A stretch of DNA of 64,000 nucleotides from Paraburkholderia sp. D15 (lineage in GTDB: Bacteria > Pseudomonadota > Gammaproteobacteria > Burkholderiales > Burkholderiaceae): NCBI RefSeq assembly GCF_029910215.1, contig NZ_CP110396.1, positions 62,001-126,000 on the forward strand, written 5' to 3'. The position numbers were made by a program, and so were the translations under genes. Shown piece after piece: positions 8,956 through 19,032 of the stretch (its first letter is position 1; every line of letters starts with the position of its first letter). The notes under the pieces are model-generated. The model ran no database searches. It saw nothing but the letters and a program-made list of their open reading frames with translations, and was not told the DNA's origin.

Positions 8956-10424
8956 TGACGGTATACGCTACGCAGCGTCTCTACATCGGTGGCGGCTATG
9001 TCGATGCCACGAGCGCGGAGACCTTCGAAACGCTCGACCCCGCGACCGGCGAAACGCTCGCCGTCGTGCAGCAGGCGAGCGCGGCGGACATCGACCGCGC
9101 GGTGCAGTCCGCGCGCGACGGTCAGCGCGAATGGGCCGCACTCACGGCCATGCAGCGCTCGCGCATTCTGCGCCGCGCGGTCGATCTGCTGCGCGAGCGC
9201 AACGACGAACTCGCCGCGCTCGAAACCCGCGACACCGGCAAGCCGATCGCCGAAACGCAGGCGGTGGACATCGTCACCGGCGCGGACGTGATCGAGTATT
9301 ACGCGGGGCTCGCCACCGCGATCGAAGGCCAGCAGATTCCGTTGCGGCCCACGTCGTTCGTGTACACGCGGCGCGAACCGCTCGGCGTATGCGCGGGCAT
9401 CGGCGCATGGAATTACCCGATCCAGATTGCCTGCTGGAAATCCGCACCGGCGCTCGCGGCCGGCAACGCGATGATCTTCAAGCCGAGCGAGATCACGCCG
9501 CTGTCGGCATTGAAGCTCGCCGAGATCTACACCGAGGCCGGCGTGCCGCCCGGCGTATTCAACGTCGTGCAGGGCGACGGCCGGGTCGGCGCGCTGCTGG
9601 CCGCGCATCCGGACATCGAGAAGATTTCGTTTACCGGCGGCGTGGAGACCGGCAAGAAAGTGATGTCGATGGCGGGCGCCTCGTCGCTGAAGGAAGTGAC
9701 GATGGAGCTCGGCGGCAAATCTCCGCTCGTCGTGTTCGACGACGCCAACCTCGAACGCGCCGCCGACATCGCGATGAGCGCCAACTTCTTCAGCTCCGGC
9801 CAGGTCTGCACCAACGGCACGCGCGTGTTCGTGCAACGTAGCGTGATGGCGCGTTTCGAAGCGCAGCTGCTCGAACGCGTCGCGCGCATTCGCGTCGGTG
9901 CGCCGCACGATCCGCGCACCAACTTCGGCCCGCTCGTCAGCGCCGCGCAATTGCAGAAGGTGCTCGGCTACATCGAAAGCGGCGTGCAGGAAGGCGCGCG
10001 TCTGCTTGCGGGCGGCACGCGTCTCACCGACGGTCACTTCGCCCGTGGCCAGTACGTCGCGCCCACGGTGTTCGCCGATTGCCGCGACGAGATGCGCATC
10101 GTGCGCGAGGAAATCTTCGGGCCGGTGCTGAGTCTGCTCGCATTCGACAGCGAGGACGAAGCGATCGAACGGGCTAACGACACGGCGTACGGACTCGCCG
10201 CGGGCGTCGTCACCGAGAACCTGGCGCGCGCGCATCGCGTGATTCACCGGCTCGAAGCAGGCATCTGCTGGATCAACACGTGGGGCGAGTCGCCCGCGGA
10301 AATGCCGGTGGGCGGCTACAAACAGTCCGGCGTCGGCCGCGAGAACGGTCTCACCACGCTCGAACACTACACGCGCATCAAGTCCGTGCAGGTCGAACTC
10401 GGCCCGTATCAGCCGGTGTTCTGA
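8955..10424 (+). CDS. betB: Betaine aldehyde dehydrogenase
   Basis: 489-residue NAD(P)-dependent aldehyde dehydrogenase that turns betaine aldehyde into glycine betaine. Key residues are visible: N153 in WNYP, E251 in MELGGK, and the nucleophile C285 in [10 protein letters not shown]. It begins inside the betI stop, with AAGGAGC upstream, and ends 46 bases before betA. Neighbours and length both support the assignment over other aldehyde dehydrogenases. The product feeds both osmoprotection and the demethylation pathway encoded elsewhere in the window. Confidence 0.96.
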   Translation: MTVYATQRLYIGGGYVDATSAETFETLDPATGETLAVVQQASAADIDRAVQSARDGQREWAALTAMQRSRILRRAVDLLRERNDELAALETRDTGKPIAETQAVDIVTGADVIEYYAGLATAIEGQQIPLRPTSFVYTRREPLGVCAGIGAWNYPIQIACWKSAPALAAGNAMIFKPSEITPLSALKLAEIYTEAGVPPGVFNVVQGDGRVGALLAAHPDIEKISFTGGVETGKKVMSMAGASSLKEVTMELGGKSPLVVFDDANLERAADIAMSANFFSSGQVCTNGTRVFVQRSVMARFEAQLLERVARIRVGAPHDPRTNFGPLVSAAQLQKVLGYIESGVQEGARLLAGGTRLTDGHFARGQYVAPTVFADCRDEMRIVREEIFGPVLSLLAFDSEDEAIERANDTAYGLAAGVVTENLARAHRVIHRLEAGICWINTWGESPAEMPVGGYKQSGVGRENGLTTLEHYTRIKSVQVELGPYQPVF

Positions 10425-10470
10425 ACCGGCGCGCCGAACCGGTACGCTGAACCACGAGGAGAACCACGCG

Positions 10471-12159
10471 ATGGCTTCGAACGAATACGACTACATCATC
10501 GTCGGCGCAGGGTCGGCGGGCAACGTGCTCGCGTCGCGCCTCACCGAGGACGCGGACGTGAGCGTGCTGCTGCTCGAAGCGGGCGGCCCCGACTACCGCT
10601 TCGACTTCCGCACGCAGATGCCGGCCGCGCTCGCGTATCCGCTGCAAGGGCGCCGCTACAACTGGGCGTACGAGACCGATCCCGAACCGCACATGAACAA
10701 CCGGCGCATGGAGTGCGGACGCGGCAAGGGACTCGGCGGATCGTCGCTGATCAACGGCATGTGCTACATCCGCGGCAATGCGCTCGACTACGACGGCTGG
10801 GCGCAACACGCGGGTCTGGAGAACTGGACCTACCTGGATTGCCTGCCGTATTTCCGCAAGGCGGAGACGCGCGACGCCGGCGCGAACGCCTATCACGGCG
10901 GCGACGGTCCGGTGCATGTGACCACCAGCAAGCCCGGCAACAATCCGTTGTTCGCCGCGATGGTCGAAGCCGGCGTGCAGGCCGGCTTTCCCCGTACCGA
11001 CGATCTGAACGGCTACCAGCAGGAAGGCTTCGGTCCGATGGACCGCACGGTGACCGCGAACGGCCGGCGTGCGAGCACCGCGCGCGGCTATCTGGACCGC
11101 GCGAAAACGCGGCCGAATCTGACCATCGTCACGCATGCCGTCACCGATCGCGTGCTGTTCACCGGCAAGCGCGCGGTGGGCGTCGCGTATCTGCATCACG
11201 GCCAGACGCTCAGCGCGCACGCGCGCCGCGAGGTGCTGGTGTGCAGCGGCGCGATCGCCTCGCCGCAATTGCTGCAACGCTCGGGCGTGGGCCGCTCGAC
11301 ATGGCTGCGCGAACTCGGCGTGCCGCTCGTGCACGATCTGCCCGGCGTCGGCGAAAACCTGCAGGACCATCTGGAGATGTACATCCAGTACGAGTGCAAG
11401 GAACCGGTGTCGCTCTACCCCGCGTTGCAGTGGTGGAACCAGCCGGCCATCGGCCTCGAATGGATGCTGAACGGCACGGGCATCGGCGCGAGCAATCAGT
11501 TCGAGGCGGGCGGCTTCATCCGCACCCGCGACGACGACGCGTGGCCGAACATCCAGTATCACTTCCTGCCGGTCGCGATCAATTACAACGGTTCGAACGC
11601 GATCAGGATGCATGGCTTCCAGGCGCACGTCGGTTCGATGCGTTCGCCGAGCCGTGGCCGCGTGAAGCTGACTTCGCGCGATCCGAACGCGCATCCCAGC
11701 ATCCTGTTCAACTACATGGCCGATCCGCTCGACTGGCGCGAGTTCCGCGACGGCATCCGCATCACGCGCGAGATCATGCGGCAACCGGCGCTCGACCGTT
11801 ATCGCGGCCGCGAGCTGAATCCGGGCGCGGAGCTGGTCAGCGACGAACAACTCGACGCCTTCGTGCGGATGCGCGCGGAGACCGCATTTCATCCGTCGTG
11901 TTCGTGCAGGATGGGTTACGACGACATGGCGGTAGTCGATCACGAAGGCCGCGTGCACGGCATGGAGGCGCTGCGCGTGGTGGACGCGTCCATCATGCCG
12001 CGCATCACCACGGGCAATCTGAACGCGCCGACCATCATGCTCGCGGAAAAAATCGCCGATCGCATTCGCGGACGCGAGGCGCTGGCGCGCGCCGACACGC
12101 CCTACTTCGTCGCGAACGGCATGCCGTCGAGAAAGCGCGACGCGACCGCGGCGGTGTAA
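10471..12159 (+). CDS. betA: Choline dehydrogenase
   Basis: 562-residue GMC-family FAD oxidoreductase oxidising choline to betaine aldehyde at the inner membrane face. The FAD motif GAGSAG is at 12-17. The GMC signature [18 protein letters not shown] and the active-site histidine in [13 protein letters not shown] are present. GAGGAG lies nine bases ahead of the ATG. It is the last gene of the betI-betB-betA operon. The C-terminus is slightly extended and polar, which is common in this family. Confidence 0.96.
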   Translation: MASNEYDYIIVGAGSAGNVLASRLTEDADVSVLLLEAGGPDYRFDFRTQMPAALAYPLQGRRYNWAYETDPEPHMNNRRMECGRGKGLGGSSLINGMCYIRGNALDYDGWAQHAGLENWTYLDCLPYFRKAETRDAGANAYHGGDGPVHVTTSKPGNNPLFAAMVEAGVQAGFPRTDDLNGYQQEGFGPMDRTVTANGRRASTARGYLDRAKTRPNLTIVTHAVTDRVLFTGKRAVGVAYLHHGQTLSAHARREVLVCSGAIASPQLLQRSGVGRSTWLRELGVPLVHDLPGVGENLQDHLEMYIQYECKEPVSLYPALQWWNQPAIGLEWMLNGTGIGASNQFEAGGFIRTRDDDAWPNIQYHFLPVAINYNGSNAIRMHGFQAHVGSMRSPSRGRVKLTSRDPNAHPSILFNYMADPLDWREFRDGIRITREIMRQPALDRYRGRELNPGAELVSDEQLDAFVRMRAETAFHPSCSCRMGYDDMAVVDHEGRVHGMEALRVVDASIMPRITTGNLNAPTIMLAEKIADRIRGREALARADTPYFVANGMPSRKRDATAAV

Positions 12160-12208
12160 CTCCGGCACCGCCGCTCATCGCTCATCGCCTGCATCGAAAC
12201 CCCGACGA

Positions 12209-13261
12209 TCAAAGCCCCAACTGCGCGATGAACAGATTGGTGAAGCCCAGCACCCCCGCCTGCCCATAGCTATTGCAGGTGGGCGACGCGTAGCCCGGCG
12301 CGCAATCGTCATCGCGGTCGAACGACCAGAAGTGCACGCCGGCCAGGCCGTTCTGCTTCGCGAACGCGGCCACCGTCGCGACATCGGCGGTGGTGAAGGT
12401 CTCGCCCTGGGTGTCGTTGCCGCCGATCATCGGCGTCAGTTCGATCTGGCTATACGGCACGCCGTAATAGCCATGCAGATTGATCGCCGCCTGCACCGCC
12501 GACTGCCCCATGTCGCACGCGCCGTCGCTGCCCACCACGCAGTTGCCGGGAATCGCGCTGCCGTAGTCCATCGTCATCAGGTTGACCGTGTAATTCGTCA
12601 GACCCGCGGACTGGATCGCGTTCATCACCATCATGCCGGTGCCGCCGAGGCTTTGCGCCGAGTTGCCGCCTAGCGTCGCGATCGTGAAACTGAAGCGCAG
12701 GTTCGGGTAGCTGCGCTGCGCGACGATCACGCGTTGCACGAGATTGTTGATGTCGTCCTGGCTTTGCCCGGCTTCGATATCGAAGTCGACGCCTACCATG
12801 TTGGCCGAGTAGTAGGTCTGGATAAACTTGCTGAAGCCCGCGTCCGAGCCGCAGGTGAACGACCCGGCCGCGCCGCCGGTCGACACGATGTAGCGCTTGC
12901 CCGCATTCACCGCGTTCTGCACATTCGCGCCGGCCACCTGTGCGGGCGTGAGGCCGGCCCAGTTCTCGCTGCCGCATTCGCCGGTGGCGAACGCCCAGGT
13001 CAGCGTATCGAGCTTCGCGGGCATCACGCTGAGAATCGGTTGCAGGGAGCCCGTCACGGCGGTGGAAATCACGTTCGTGTTCCAGTTCATGTTGATCGTC
13101 AGATCCTTGTACGGACTGAAGACGAACGCCGTCGGCGAGGCTTGCGGAACGGACATTTTCTTTTGACTCACGCCGGCGGGATCCGACCCGCCGCCGCCGC
13201 ATGCCGCGATAAGCACGCATGAAAGACTGGCCACAAGACTTTTTATCAGTTTGGCTTTCAA
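12209..13261 (-). CDS. GH18-like (chitinase-fold) lipoprotein
   Basis: 350-residue protein. The best start is TTG at 13261, with AGGAG six bases ahead, giving MKAKLIKSLVASLSCVLIAA followed by the lipidated C21. A glycine-rich linker precedes a glycoside-hydrolase-18-type barrel with the catalytic segment VGVDFDIE: D159, D161 and E163 present, the outermost aspartate of the DxxDxDxE motif replaced by valine. Longer ATG starts exist but lack a binding site and would bury the signal peptide. It probably acts on chitin-like or other N-acetylhexosamine polymers at the outer membrane; the substrate is not shown. It converges on betA and diverges from the beta-lactamase-like gene. Confidence 0.82.
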   Translation of the reverse strand: MKAKLIKSLVASLSCVLIAACGGGGSDPAGVSQKKMSVPQASPTAFVFSPYKDLTINMNWNTNVISTAVTGSLQPILSVMPAKLDTLTWAFATGECGSENWAGLTPAQVAGANVQNAVNAGKRYIVSTGGAAGSFTCGSDAGFSKFIQTYYSANMVGVDFDIEAGQSQDDINNLVQRVIVAQRSYPNLRFSFTIATLGGNSAQSLGGTGMMVMNAIQSAGLTNYTVNLMTMDYGSAIPGNCVVGSDGACDMGQSAVQAAINLHGYYGVPYSQIELTPMIGGNDTQGETFTTADVATVAAFAKQNGLAGVHFWSFDRDDDCAPGYASPTCNSYGQAGVLGFTNLFIAQLGL

Positions 13262-13598
13262 GGCTATCTCCTGAGTGAGCATCCAGTTGTCGGCCATTGT
13301 GCTGACGGGTCCGGTGATCCACCCGCACGCGCGGTTCGCGGAAATGGCCCTCAGGCAGCTTAGTAATTTCCCGTACGAAAACACCTGTTCATGTGGAGAG
13401 GTCAGGTCAGGCCCGCGTCACGGGAGCGTTTCTTGCGCCACAAGATTTTCTTTACCCTCGCGCAAGTTATCGTCGATTGTCAGCGCGGCGTAAAAGCCGG
13501 ATAGTGCGGCCTCGGCTCGACGCGCATCGGATCGATTCCGGCAACGCGCTCGCCGACGACATCTCAAGGCACATTCAAGACTTCAAGGAACGCCGGAC
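13262..13598. other. Divergent intergenic region
   Basis: About 340 bases between the leftward GH18-like gene and the rightward beta-lactamase-like gene. It must carry both promoters. Only the Shine-Dalgarno sites at each end were recognised (AGGAG on the left, AAGGAA on the right); I see no clear operator, small gene or repeat. Confidence 0.5.
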
Positions 13599-14831
13599 AT
13601 GAAGCGCACCACGCTTAACCTCGTCACGTCGCTGTTTTTCGCCGCGCTATGCGCGAATGCGCCCGCTGCGCGCGCGGCCGATGCCGATGCTGCACAGGGC
13701 AATGCCAACGCCTCGGCCAAGGGCGCGGCAAACGCATCGGCCAACGAAGCCGCAATCCGCCGCACGGTCGATGCCGCGATCGAACCGCTGATGGCGAAAG
13801 ACGGCATTCACGGCATGGCGGTCGGCGTGATCGTCGCGGGCCAGCCGTACGTGTTCGACTACGGCGTGGCGTCGGCGGAAACCGGCAAGCCGGTCACGCG
13901 CGACACGCTGTTCGAACTCGGCTCGGTGAGCAAGACGTTCACCGCATCGCTGGCCTCGTATGCGCAGGTGAACGGCAAGCTGGCGCTGACCGACCGAACC
14001 AGCCAGTACCTGCCGGCGCTGCAAGGCACGCCATTCGGCGACGTGCGTCTCGTCAGCCTCGGCACGCATACGCCAGGCGTGCTGCCGCTGCAGGTCCCCG
14101 ACGAGATTCACGACGACGCGCAGTTCCTGCAATACCTGAAGGCGTGGAAACCGGGCTGCGCGCAAGGCACCTGCCGCACCTATTCGAATCCCGGCATCGG
14201 CACGCTCGGCATGATCACCGCGAAAAGCATGGGCGGCGATTTCACCGCGCTGATGCAGCAGCGCGTGTTTCCCGCGCTCGGCCTGAAGCACACCTATATC
14301 GATGTGCCGCCCGCTCAGATGCCCGACTACGCGCAGGGCTACAAAAAGGACGGCGCGCCGATCCGCGTGGCGCCCGGCGTCCTCTCGGCCGAGGCCTACG
14401 GCGTGAAGACCACGGCCGCCGACATGACCCGCTTCGTGCAGGCGAACATGGGGCTCGTGCCGCTCGACGGCCAGTGGCAACGCGCGCTGACCGACACGCA
14501 CATCGGCTACTACCGCGCGGGCGGGATGACGCAGGATCTGATCTGGGAGCAGTACCGCTATCCGGTGGCGTTGAGCACCTTGCAGGAAGGCAATTCGTCG
14601 AAGATGGCGCTGACCGCGACGCCCGTCACCGCGATCGAACCGCCGCAGGCGCCGCGTCAGGACGTGTGGATCAACAAGACCGGTTCGACGAACGGCTTCG
14701 GTTCGTATGTGGCCTTTATTCCGGGCAAGCAACTGGGGATCGTGATGCTGGCCAACAAGAATGTGCCGATTCCGGAGCGCGTCGCCGTCGCGCATCGCAT
14801 TTTGACGGCGCTCGATGCTCAGATGCGTTGA
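13599..14831 (+). CDS. Class C beta-lactamase family protein (AmpC-like)
   Basis: 410 residues with a signal peptide cleaved after about residue 26 (APAARA-AD) and an Ala/Asn-rich linker to about residue 50. The class C serine hydrolase motifs are complete: S109-V-S-K112, Y195-S-N197 and K360-T-G362. Spacing and length suit AmpC with a small N-terminal extension. It would act in the periplasm on beta-lactams or peptidoglycan-derived peptides. No ampR gene is adjacent, so inducibility by the usual route is not indicated. An esterase or D-peptidase of the same fold is the alternative, though the motif set is AmpC-like. Confidence 0.88.
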   Translation: MKRTTLNLVTSLFFAALCANAPAARAADADAAQGNANASAKGAANASANEAAIRRTVDAAIEPLMAKDGIHGMAVGVIVAGQPYVFDYGVASAETGKPVTRDTLFELGSVSKTFTASLASYAQVNGKLALTDRTSQYLPALQGTPFGDVRLVSLGTHTPGVLPLQVPDEIHDDAQFLQYLKAWKPGCAQGTCRTYSNPGIGTLGMITAKSMGGDFTALMQQRVFPALGLKHTYIDVPPAQMPDYAQGYKKDGAPIRVAPGVLSAEAYGVKTTAADMTRFVQANMGLVPLDGQWQRALTDTHIGYYRAGGMTQDLIWEQYRYPVALSTLQEGNSSKMALTATPVTAIEPPQAPRQDVWINKTGSTNGFGSYVAFIPGKQLGIVMLANKNVPIPERVAVAHRILTALDAQMR

Positions 14832-14899
14832 GTGCGAATCGACAGCGCGTCGTAGCGCGCGGGGTGAAGCTTGCTGATGGGAAGCCGTGGAGACATGTC

Positions 14900-15370
14900 A
14901 TGAATGAAACGCGTCGCATGACGCACATCGGAGCGGGAACGATCGCGCGGTTCGCGCTATCTGGGCTGGCTGCGTCGATCGGCCTGGCCGCATCGATCCC
15001 ATCGACGCACGCCGCCGGAACGGCGAACGCGACAGCCGCCAGCGCCCCGGATGCCAGGCCGACCGTCGTGCTGCAACGCGTACCCGTGGCCGGCACCGAT
15101 CGCGAAATGGGCATGGGTATCGCGGAATTCCCGCCGAACGCGGCCAAGCCGCGGCATCGCGCGAGCGGTCCGGAGGTCGCGTACATCCTCGAAGGCGAAG
15201 TCACCGTGCAGGTGGACGGCCAACCCGACCAGGTGGTCCACGCGGGCGAGAGCTACCGGATGCCGGCGAACGTCGTCCATGTGACGAAGGCCGGACCGGC
15301 CGGCGCGAAAGTGCTGGCGACGTGGGCGTGGGTACCCGGCAAGCCGTTCAACGTGAACGTGCCGAAGTAA
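14900..15370 (+). CDS. Secreted small cupin protein
   Basis: 156 residues starting MNETRRMTHIG with a signal-peptide-like hydrophobic stretch ending near SIPSTHAAG. The rest is a single cupin_2 barrel with GPEVAYILEGEVTVQVDGQ and the second motif HAGESYRMPANVVH. The metal-binding histidines are only partly conserved, so catalysis is uncertain. It lies 68 bases after the beta-lactamase-like gene on the same strand and may be co-transcribed. The frame is open far upstream inside that gene, but the ATG at 14900 has GTGGAG ahead of it and gives the signal peptide. Confidence 0.78.
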   Translation: MNETRRMTHIGAGTIARFALSGLAASIGLAASIPSTHAAGTANATAASAPDARPTVVLQRVPVAGTDREMGMGIAEFPPNAAKPRHRASGPEVAYILEGEVTVQVDGQPDQVVHAGESYRMPANVVHVTKAGPAGAKVLATWAWVPGKPFNVNVPK

Positions 15371-15406
15371 CACGACGAGCGTGTCGCGATCCGCTCGCCG
15401 TCGCCC

Positions 15407-17521
15407 TCAAAAACCGCCCTCGCGCTGCATCACCGCCACCAGCGAACGCAGCCACTTGCCTGCATAGCTTTCGCGTCCGCCATCGAGCGATGCGCTGCCC
15501 GACACCTCGCGCGCGAGCGTCCGGTCGCCGTCGCACTCGTCGATCCGCACGCGCCAGGTGGCCTGCAGCGGCACCAGTTGATGCGTCTTCGCATCCTGCT
15601 CGGCGGGAATCGGGCCGCCATACGTGCTCGCCACCGACGGCTCGTCGAGCGTCCCGATGTTTACCTTGTCGACGGCCTGCACCCGGCAATGCACCGGACC
15701 CATCTCCGCCAGCGTCGCGACGAACACGGCCGGCTCGCCGGGCCGCACGCGCCCCACGTCGTTCTCGCCGACGAACGCATCGCCCTTGATGCCGCTCGGC
15801 CCCAACACGTCGAACAGATGCTCGCCGCGCGGCAGCCACGTGCCGGCCACGAGCGCATCGCCGGGCGCATTCAGCGTGCCGTCGAACGGCGCGCGCACGG
15901 TCAACTGCTCGATCTCCGCCTGCAAACCGGCAACCGTCTGCCGCGCGGCGTCCCAGCGCCGCGTCAACGCCACGCCCTGCTCGCGCAGACGATCGTCGAA
16001 GGCCTGCTGTTCGACCTGCCAGCGCAGCAGCGCTTCCTCGGCCTGCGCGGCCTTCAGCCGATAGTCGAGGTCCGGCGACACGATGGTCGCCAGCACGTCG
16101 CCCGCCCGCACGGTCTGGCCGTCGCGCGCCGGCGGCGGCGTGGCCGCCACGTAGCCCGCCGCGACCGTGTACAGACCTTGCGCCTGGCGCGGTCCGAACA
16201 CCGCCGGCGCACTGACGCCCGCCTGCCACGGCAGCACGATGAAACCGGCCAGCAGCGCGGCGAGCAGCGCCGAGCGCCGCGTCTGACGCCGCCACCGCAA
16301 TTGCGCGCGACGTTCCCAGCACGCGGTCGCCTCGCGCCACATCGGCCGCATGATGAACCAGCCGAACTCGATGCAGAACAGCATCAGCCCCAGCACCTTG
16401 AAGAATGCGTGATACACGACGAGCGCGATCGAGAAGAACACCGCGAGCCGGTACAACCACGTCGCGAACGCGAAGCCGATCAGAAAACGCCGCCGCGACG
16501 GCGCGCACGGCTCAGGCTGCGGCTCGCCGAAACCGAACAGCCATTCGCGCAGCCACCAGCGGCCGAGCGCGAACGCGCGGTCGTGCAGGTTCGGCATGCC
16601 GAGCCAGTCGGACAGCAGGAAGTAGCCGTCGAAGCGCATGAACGGACTCGCGTTGATCGCGAGCGTGCCGATCCAGGTGGTGGTCGCGAGCAGAAACGCG
16701 CCGGCGCGCAGCGGGCCGTCGGGCAGCAGATTCCACGCGAGCGTCGCGACCGCCGCGAGCGCGAGTTCGCTCAGCATGCCGGCCGCGCCGATGCGCAGAC
16801 GGTCCGCGCGGCCCGGCACCTTCCAGGCCTCGGTGGTGTCGGTGTAGAGCACCGGCAGCATCACGAGGAAGGCGAGCCCCATGGTCGGCACGCGGCAACC
16901 GTAGCGCTGCGCGGTGAACGCGTGGCCGAACTCGTGCAGTATCTTCGCGAACGCCAGCGCGATGCCGACCGCGACGATCCCCTGCAGATCCGCGTACGAG
17001 TGGAAGGTATGCAGGAATTCGTCCCAGCGGCGCGACACGAGGAACAGGCCGAGCAGCGCGCACGCGCCGATCGCCATCCAGAACGGCGGCTTGTAGGCGA
17101 ACGACGCGTAGCGCGCGGTGCGGCGCAGAAACGCCATCGGATGCCACAACGGAATGCGGATCATCAGATAGTGCTTGAGCAGCCACATCGCCTGGCCGAG
17201 GCGGCCGGCCTCGGCGCGCGCGGCGAGCCGGTCGGCGTCGCCCGCGCTCTGCGCGACCAGCAGGTTCTGCTGTTGCAGCATCTTGCACAGCGCTTCCATG
17301 TCGTCGAGCGTGACGGTGAGCGTCGTGTCGCGGTTCACGCTGGCGACGATCGCGTTGGCGTCGTCGAGCGGCCAGCGCGACAGCATCTCGAACGCGGGCC
17401 AGCCGATCTGGAAGAAACGGTTCGCGGCGGGATCGTGCAGCATCCACGTCGGCGCGCCTTCGGCACTGGGCGCGCCGGCGCTGAGTGTCAGTTCCTGGCG
17501 TAGTTGCGGCAGACGGCTCAT
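15407..17521 (-). CDS. PqqD-like / M50 metalloprotease / HlyD fusion membrane protein
   Basis: 704 residues in three parts. Residues 20-95 look like a PqqD/RiPP-recognition-type winged helix (WMLHDPAANRFFQIG). Residues 145-430 are a multi-pass membrane region with the site-2-protease zinc motif H196-E-F-G-H200 and the second motif N290-A-S-P-F-M-R-F-D298-G. After a last membrane segment near 425, a periplasmic HlyD-type adaptor follows (lipoyl halves near 440-480 and 560-600, coiled coil between). All protease ligands are intact. It is the last gene of a minus-strand operon with a GAF-HlyD protein 13 bases upstream, then HlyD, TolC and a giant adhesin. A role in export, anchoring or processing of the adhesin is inferred. 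Confidence 0.85.
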   Translation of the reverse strand: MSRLPQLRQELTLSAGAPSAEGAPTWMLHDPAANRFFQIGWPAFEMLSRWPLDDANAIVASVNRDTTLTVTLDDMEALCKMLQQQNLLVAQSAGDADRLAARAEAGRLGQAMWLLKHYLMIRIPLWHPMAFLRRTARYASFAYKPPFWMAIGACALLGLFLVSRRWDEFLHTFHSYADLQGIVAVGIALAFAKILHEFGHAFTAQRYGCRVPTMGLAFLVMLPVLYTDTTEAWKVPGRADRLRIGAAGMLSELALAAVATLAWNLLPDGPLRAGAFLLATTTWIGTLAINASPFMRFDGYFLLSDWLGMPNLHDRAFALGRWWLREWLFGFGEPQPEPCAPSRRRFLIGFAFATWLYRLAVFFSIALVVYHAFFKVLGLMLFCIEFGWFIMRPMWREATACWERRAQLRWRRQTRRSALLAALLAGFIVLPWQAGVSAPAVFGPRQAQGLYTVAAGYVAATPPPARDGQTVRAGDVLATIVSPDLDYRLKAAQAEEALLRWQVEQQAFDDRLREQGVALTRRWDAARQTVAGLQAEIEQLTVRAPFDGTLNAPGDALVAGTWLPRGEHLFDVLGPSGIKGDAFVGENDVGRVRPGEPAVFVATLAEMGPVHCRVQAVDKVNIGTLDEPSVASTYGGPIPAEQDAKTHQLVPLQATWRVRIDECDGDRTLAREVSGSASLDGGRESYAGKWLRSLVAVMQREGGF

Positions 17522-17534
17522 CGGGTTACCTGCC

Positions 17535-19028
17535 TCACCAGCCGAGCCACTGCCGCGCGAGCGTCAACGGACGGCGCAGCACGTAGTAGAACAACGGCAC
17601 CCAGCGGCCGTGAATGCGTGCCGTGCCCATCGCGCCGAGCGGCGGACGCGCGTTCGCCGCGGTGTCGTCGAAGCTGGCCCGCACGCGGTACGCGAGCACG
17701 CCTTCCGGCGTCGGCTCGGCGCGATACGCGACCGAGTCGATACGCGCCTCGTAGGTGGCGAGCGGCGAGCTCTTCGGATACAGCGTGATGGTCGCGCCCG
17801 CTTTCACGTCGACGTTATCGGCGACCGGCACATAGGCGGTCAGTTCGACGTGGGCCGGGTCCGCGAGCAGCAGGATTTTTTCGCCGACGGCGACCGCCTT
17901 GCCGGTCCATTCGTTCGGATCGGAAAACACCGCGACGCCCGCGCGCGCCGCGCTCACGCGCACGCGCGCGAGTTGCTGCGCGGTGTAGTCGAGCTGCACC
18001 GCGCTTTGATCGAGCTTGCCCTTGCGCTCGGCCATGTCGAGACGGTTGCGGTCGTCGGTGACGGCGAGCTGCGCGGTCTGCCGGTACTCTTCCTGCGCGG
18101 TGTCGAAGTCCTTGCGCGCGAGCGCATAGCGTGACTGCAACGTGGTGGGGTCGAGTCCGAGCAGCGGCGTGCCGGCCGCGACCGGTTGATTGGGCTGCAC
18201 GTACAGGCGGTCGATCACGCCGTCGAGCGGCGCGCGGACCACGAACGGATCTTTCGGCGTCACCTCGGCCGGTGCGAGCACCGTGAGGCGCACGGGAATC
18301 ACGCACGCCACCGCCAGCGCGATCAGCACGCGGCGCTGTTGCCGTCCCGGTTTGAGCATCGTGCGCGCGCGTTCGACCAGCGAGGGCCGCGGGCCGAATG
18401 CGGCGAACGCATGCGACCAGACCTGCGCGAGTTCGGCGAGCAGCGCGCAGTCCACCGCGGTCCACGCGGCATCGCGCGCGAACACCACGCCGCCGAGCGC
18501 ACGGCCGCCGCGATCGGTGAGCGGCAGCCATAAGCCGTGCTCAGGCCACCACGCGCTCCATTCCTCGATCACGTGCGCGGCGGCGGGATCAGCGGCGAGG
18601 TCTGCCGCGGTGAATGCGCGGGCGCGTTCGACGGGCGCGGCCGGCGCGTTCTGCGCCGCCGACGCGGCCGCGTCTTTCGAATCGGCGGGATGGGCTGCGT
18701 CGTTCGATGCGCCGTCCGGCTTGCGCGCCAGCACGCGGCACAGCGCACCGAGCCACTGCACGTACGGCGCGTTCGGATCGCTTTCCGGCAAACCCGACAC
18801 CGCGGCCACCGTGCCGGGCGCGGTGCCGCGCCACCAGGCTGCCTGCCTGTACGGCAGCAGCGACAGCGTTTCATTGACGACCGTGAAGCCGAGCGCGGCT
18901 TCGGTTTGCGCGGCGCGCGCGCGAGCCGCGAGTTGCCAGAGCGTGGCGAGCTGCTGCGCGTCGATGCGCACGCTGCTCGCGTTGCCGCCGGGCGATGGCG
19001 CTCCCGGCGCCGGATGCATGTTGCTCAT
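17535..19028 (-). CDS. HlyD-family adaptor with N-terminal GAF-like domain
   Basis: 497 residues. The first about 225 look cytoplasmic and GAF-like (MSNMHPAPG to VWSHAFAAFG), interrupted by an Ala-rich low-complexity insert near 105-135. One membrane helix near 232-250 (RVLIALAVACVIPVRL) leads to a periplasmic HlyD-type adaptor: lipoyl-like VVRAPLDGVIDRLYV, a coiled coil (about 315-360), then the beta-barrel part with AVAVGEKILLLADPAHVEL. The gene starts four bases after the preceding HlyD gene ends and stops 13 bases before the M50-HlyD fusion. Coupling a cytoplasmic sensor-like domain to a periplasmic adaptor is unusual; the ligand is unknown. Confidence 0.85.
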   Translation of the reverse strand: MSNMHPAPGAPSPGGNASSVRIDAQQLATLWQLAARARAAQTEAALGFTVVNETLSLLPYRQAAWWRGTAPGTVAAVSGLPESDPNAPYVQWLGALCRVLARKPDGASNDAAHPADSKDAAASAAQNAPAAPVERARAFTAADLAADPAAAHVIEEWSAWWPEHGLWLPLTDRGGRALGGVVFARDAAWTAVDCALLAELAQVWSHAFAAFGPRPSLVERARTMLKPGRQQRRVLIALAVACVIPVRLTVLAPAEVTPKDPFVVRAPLDGVIDRLYVQPNQPVAAGTPLLGLDPTTLQSRYALARKDFDTAQEEYRQTAQLAVTDDRNRLDMAERKGKLDQSAVQLDYTAQQLARVRVSAARAGVAVFSDPNEWTGKAVAVGEKILLLADPAHVELTAYVPVADNVDVKAGATITLYPKSSPLATYEARIDSVAYRAEPTPEGVLAYRVRASFDDTAANARPPLGAMGTARIHGRWVPLFYYVLRRPLTLARQWLGW

Positions 19029-19032
19029 CGCA

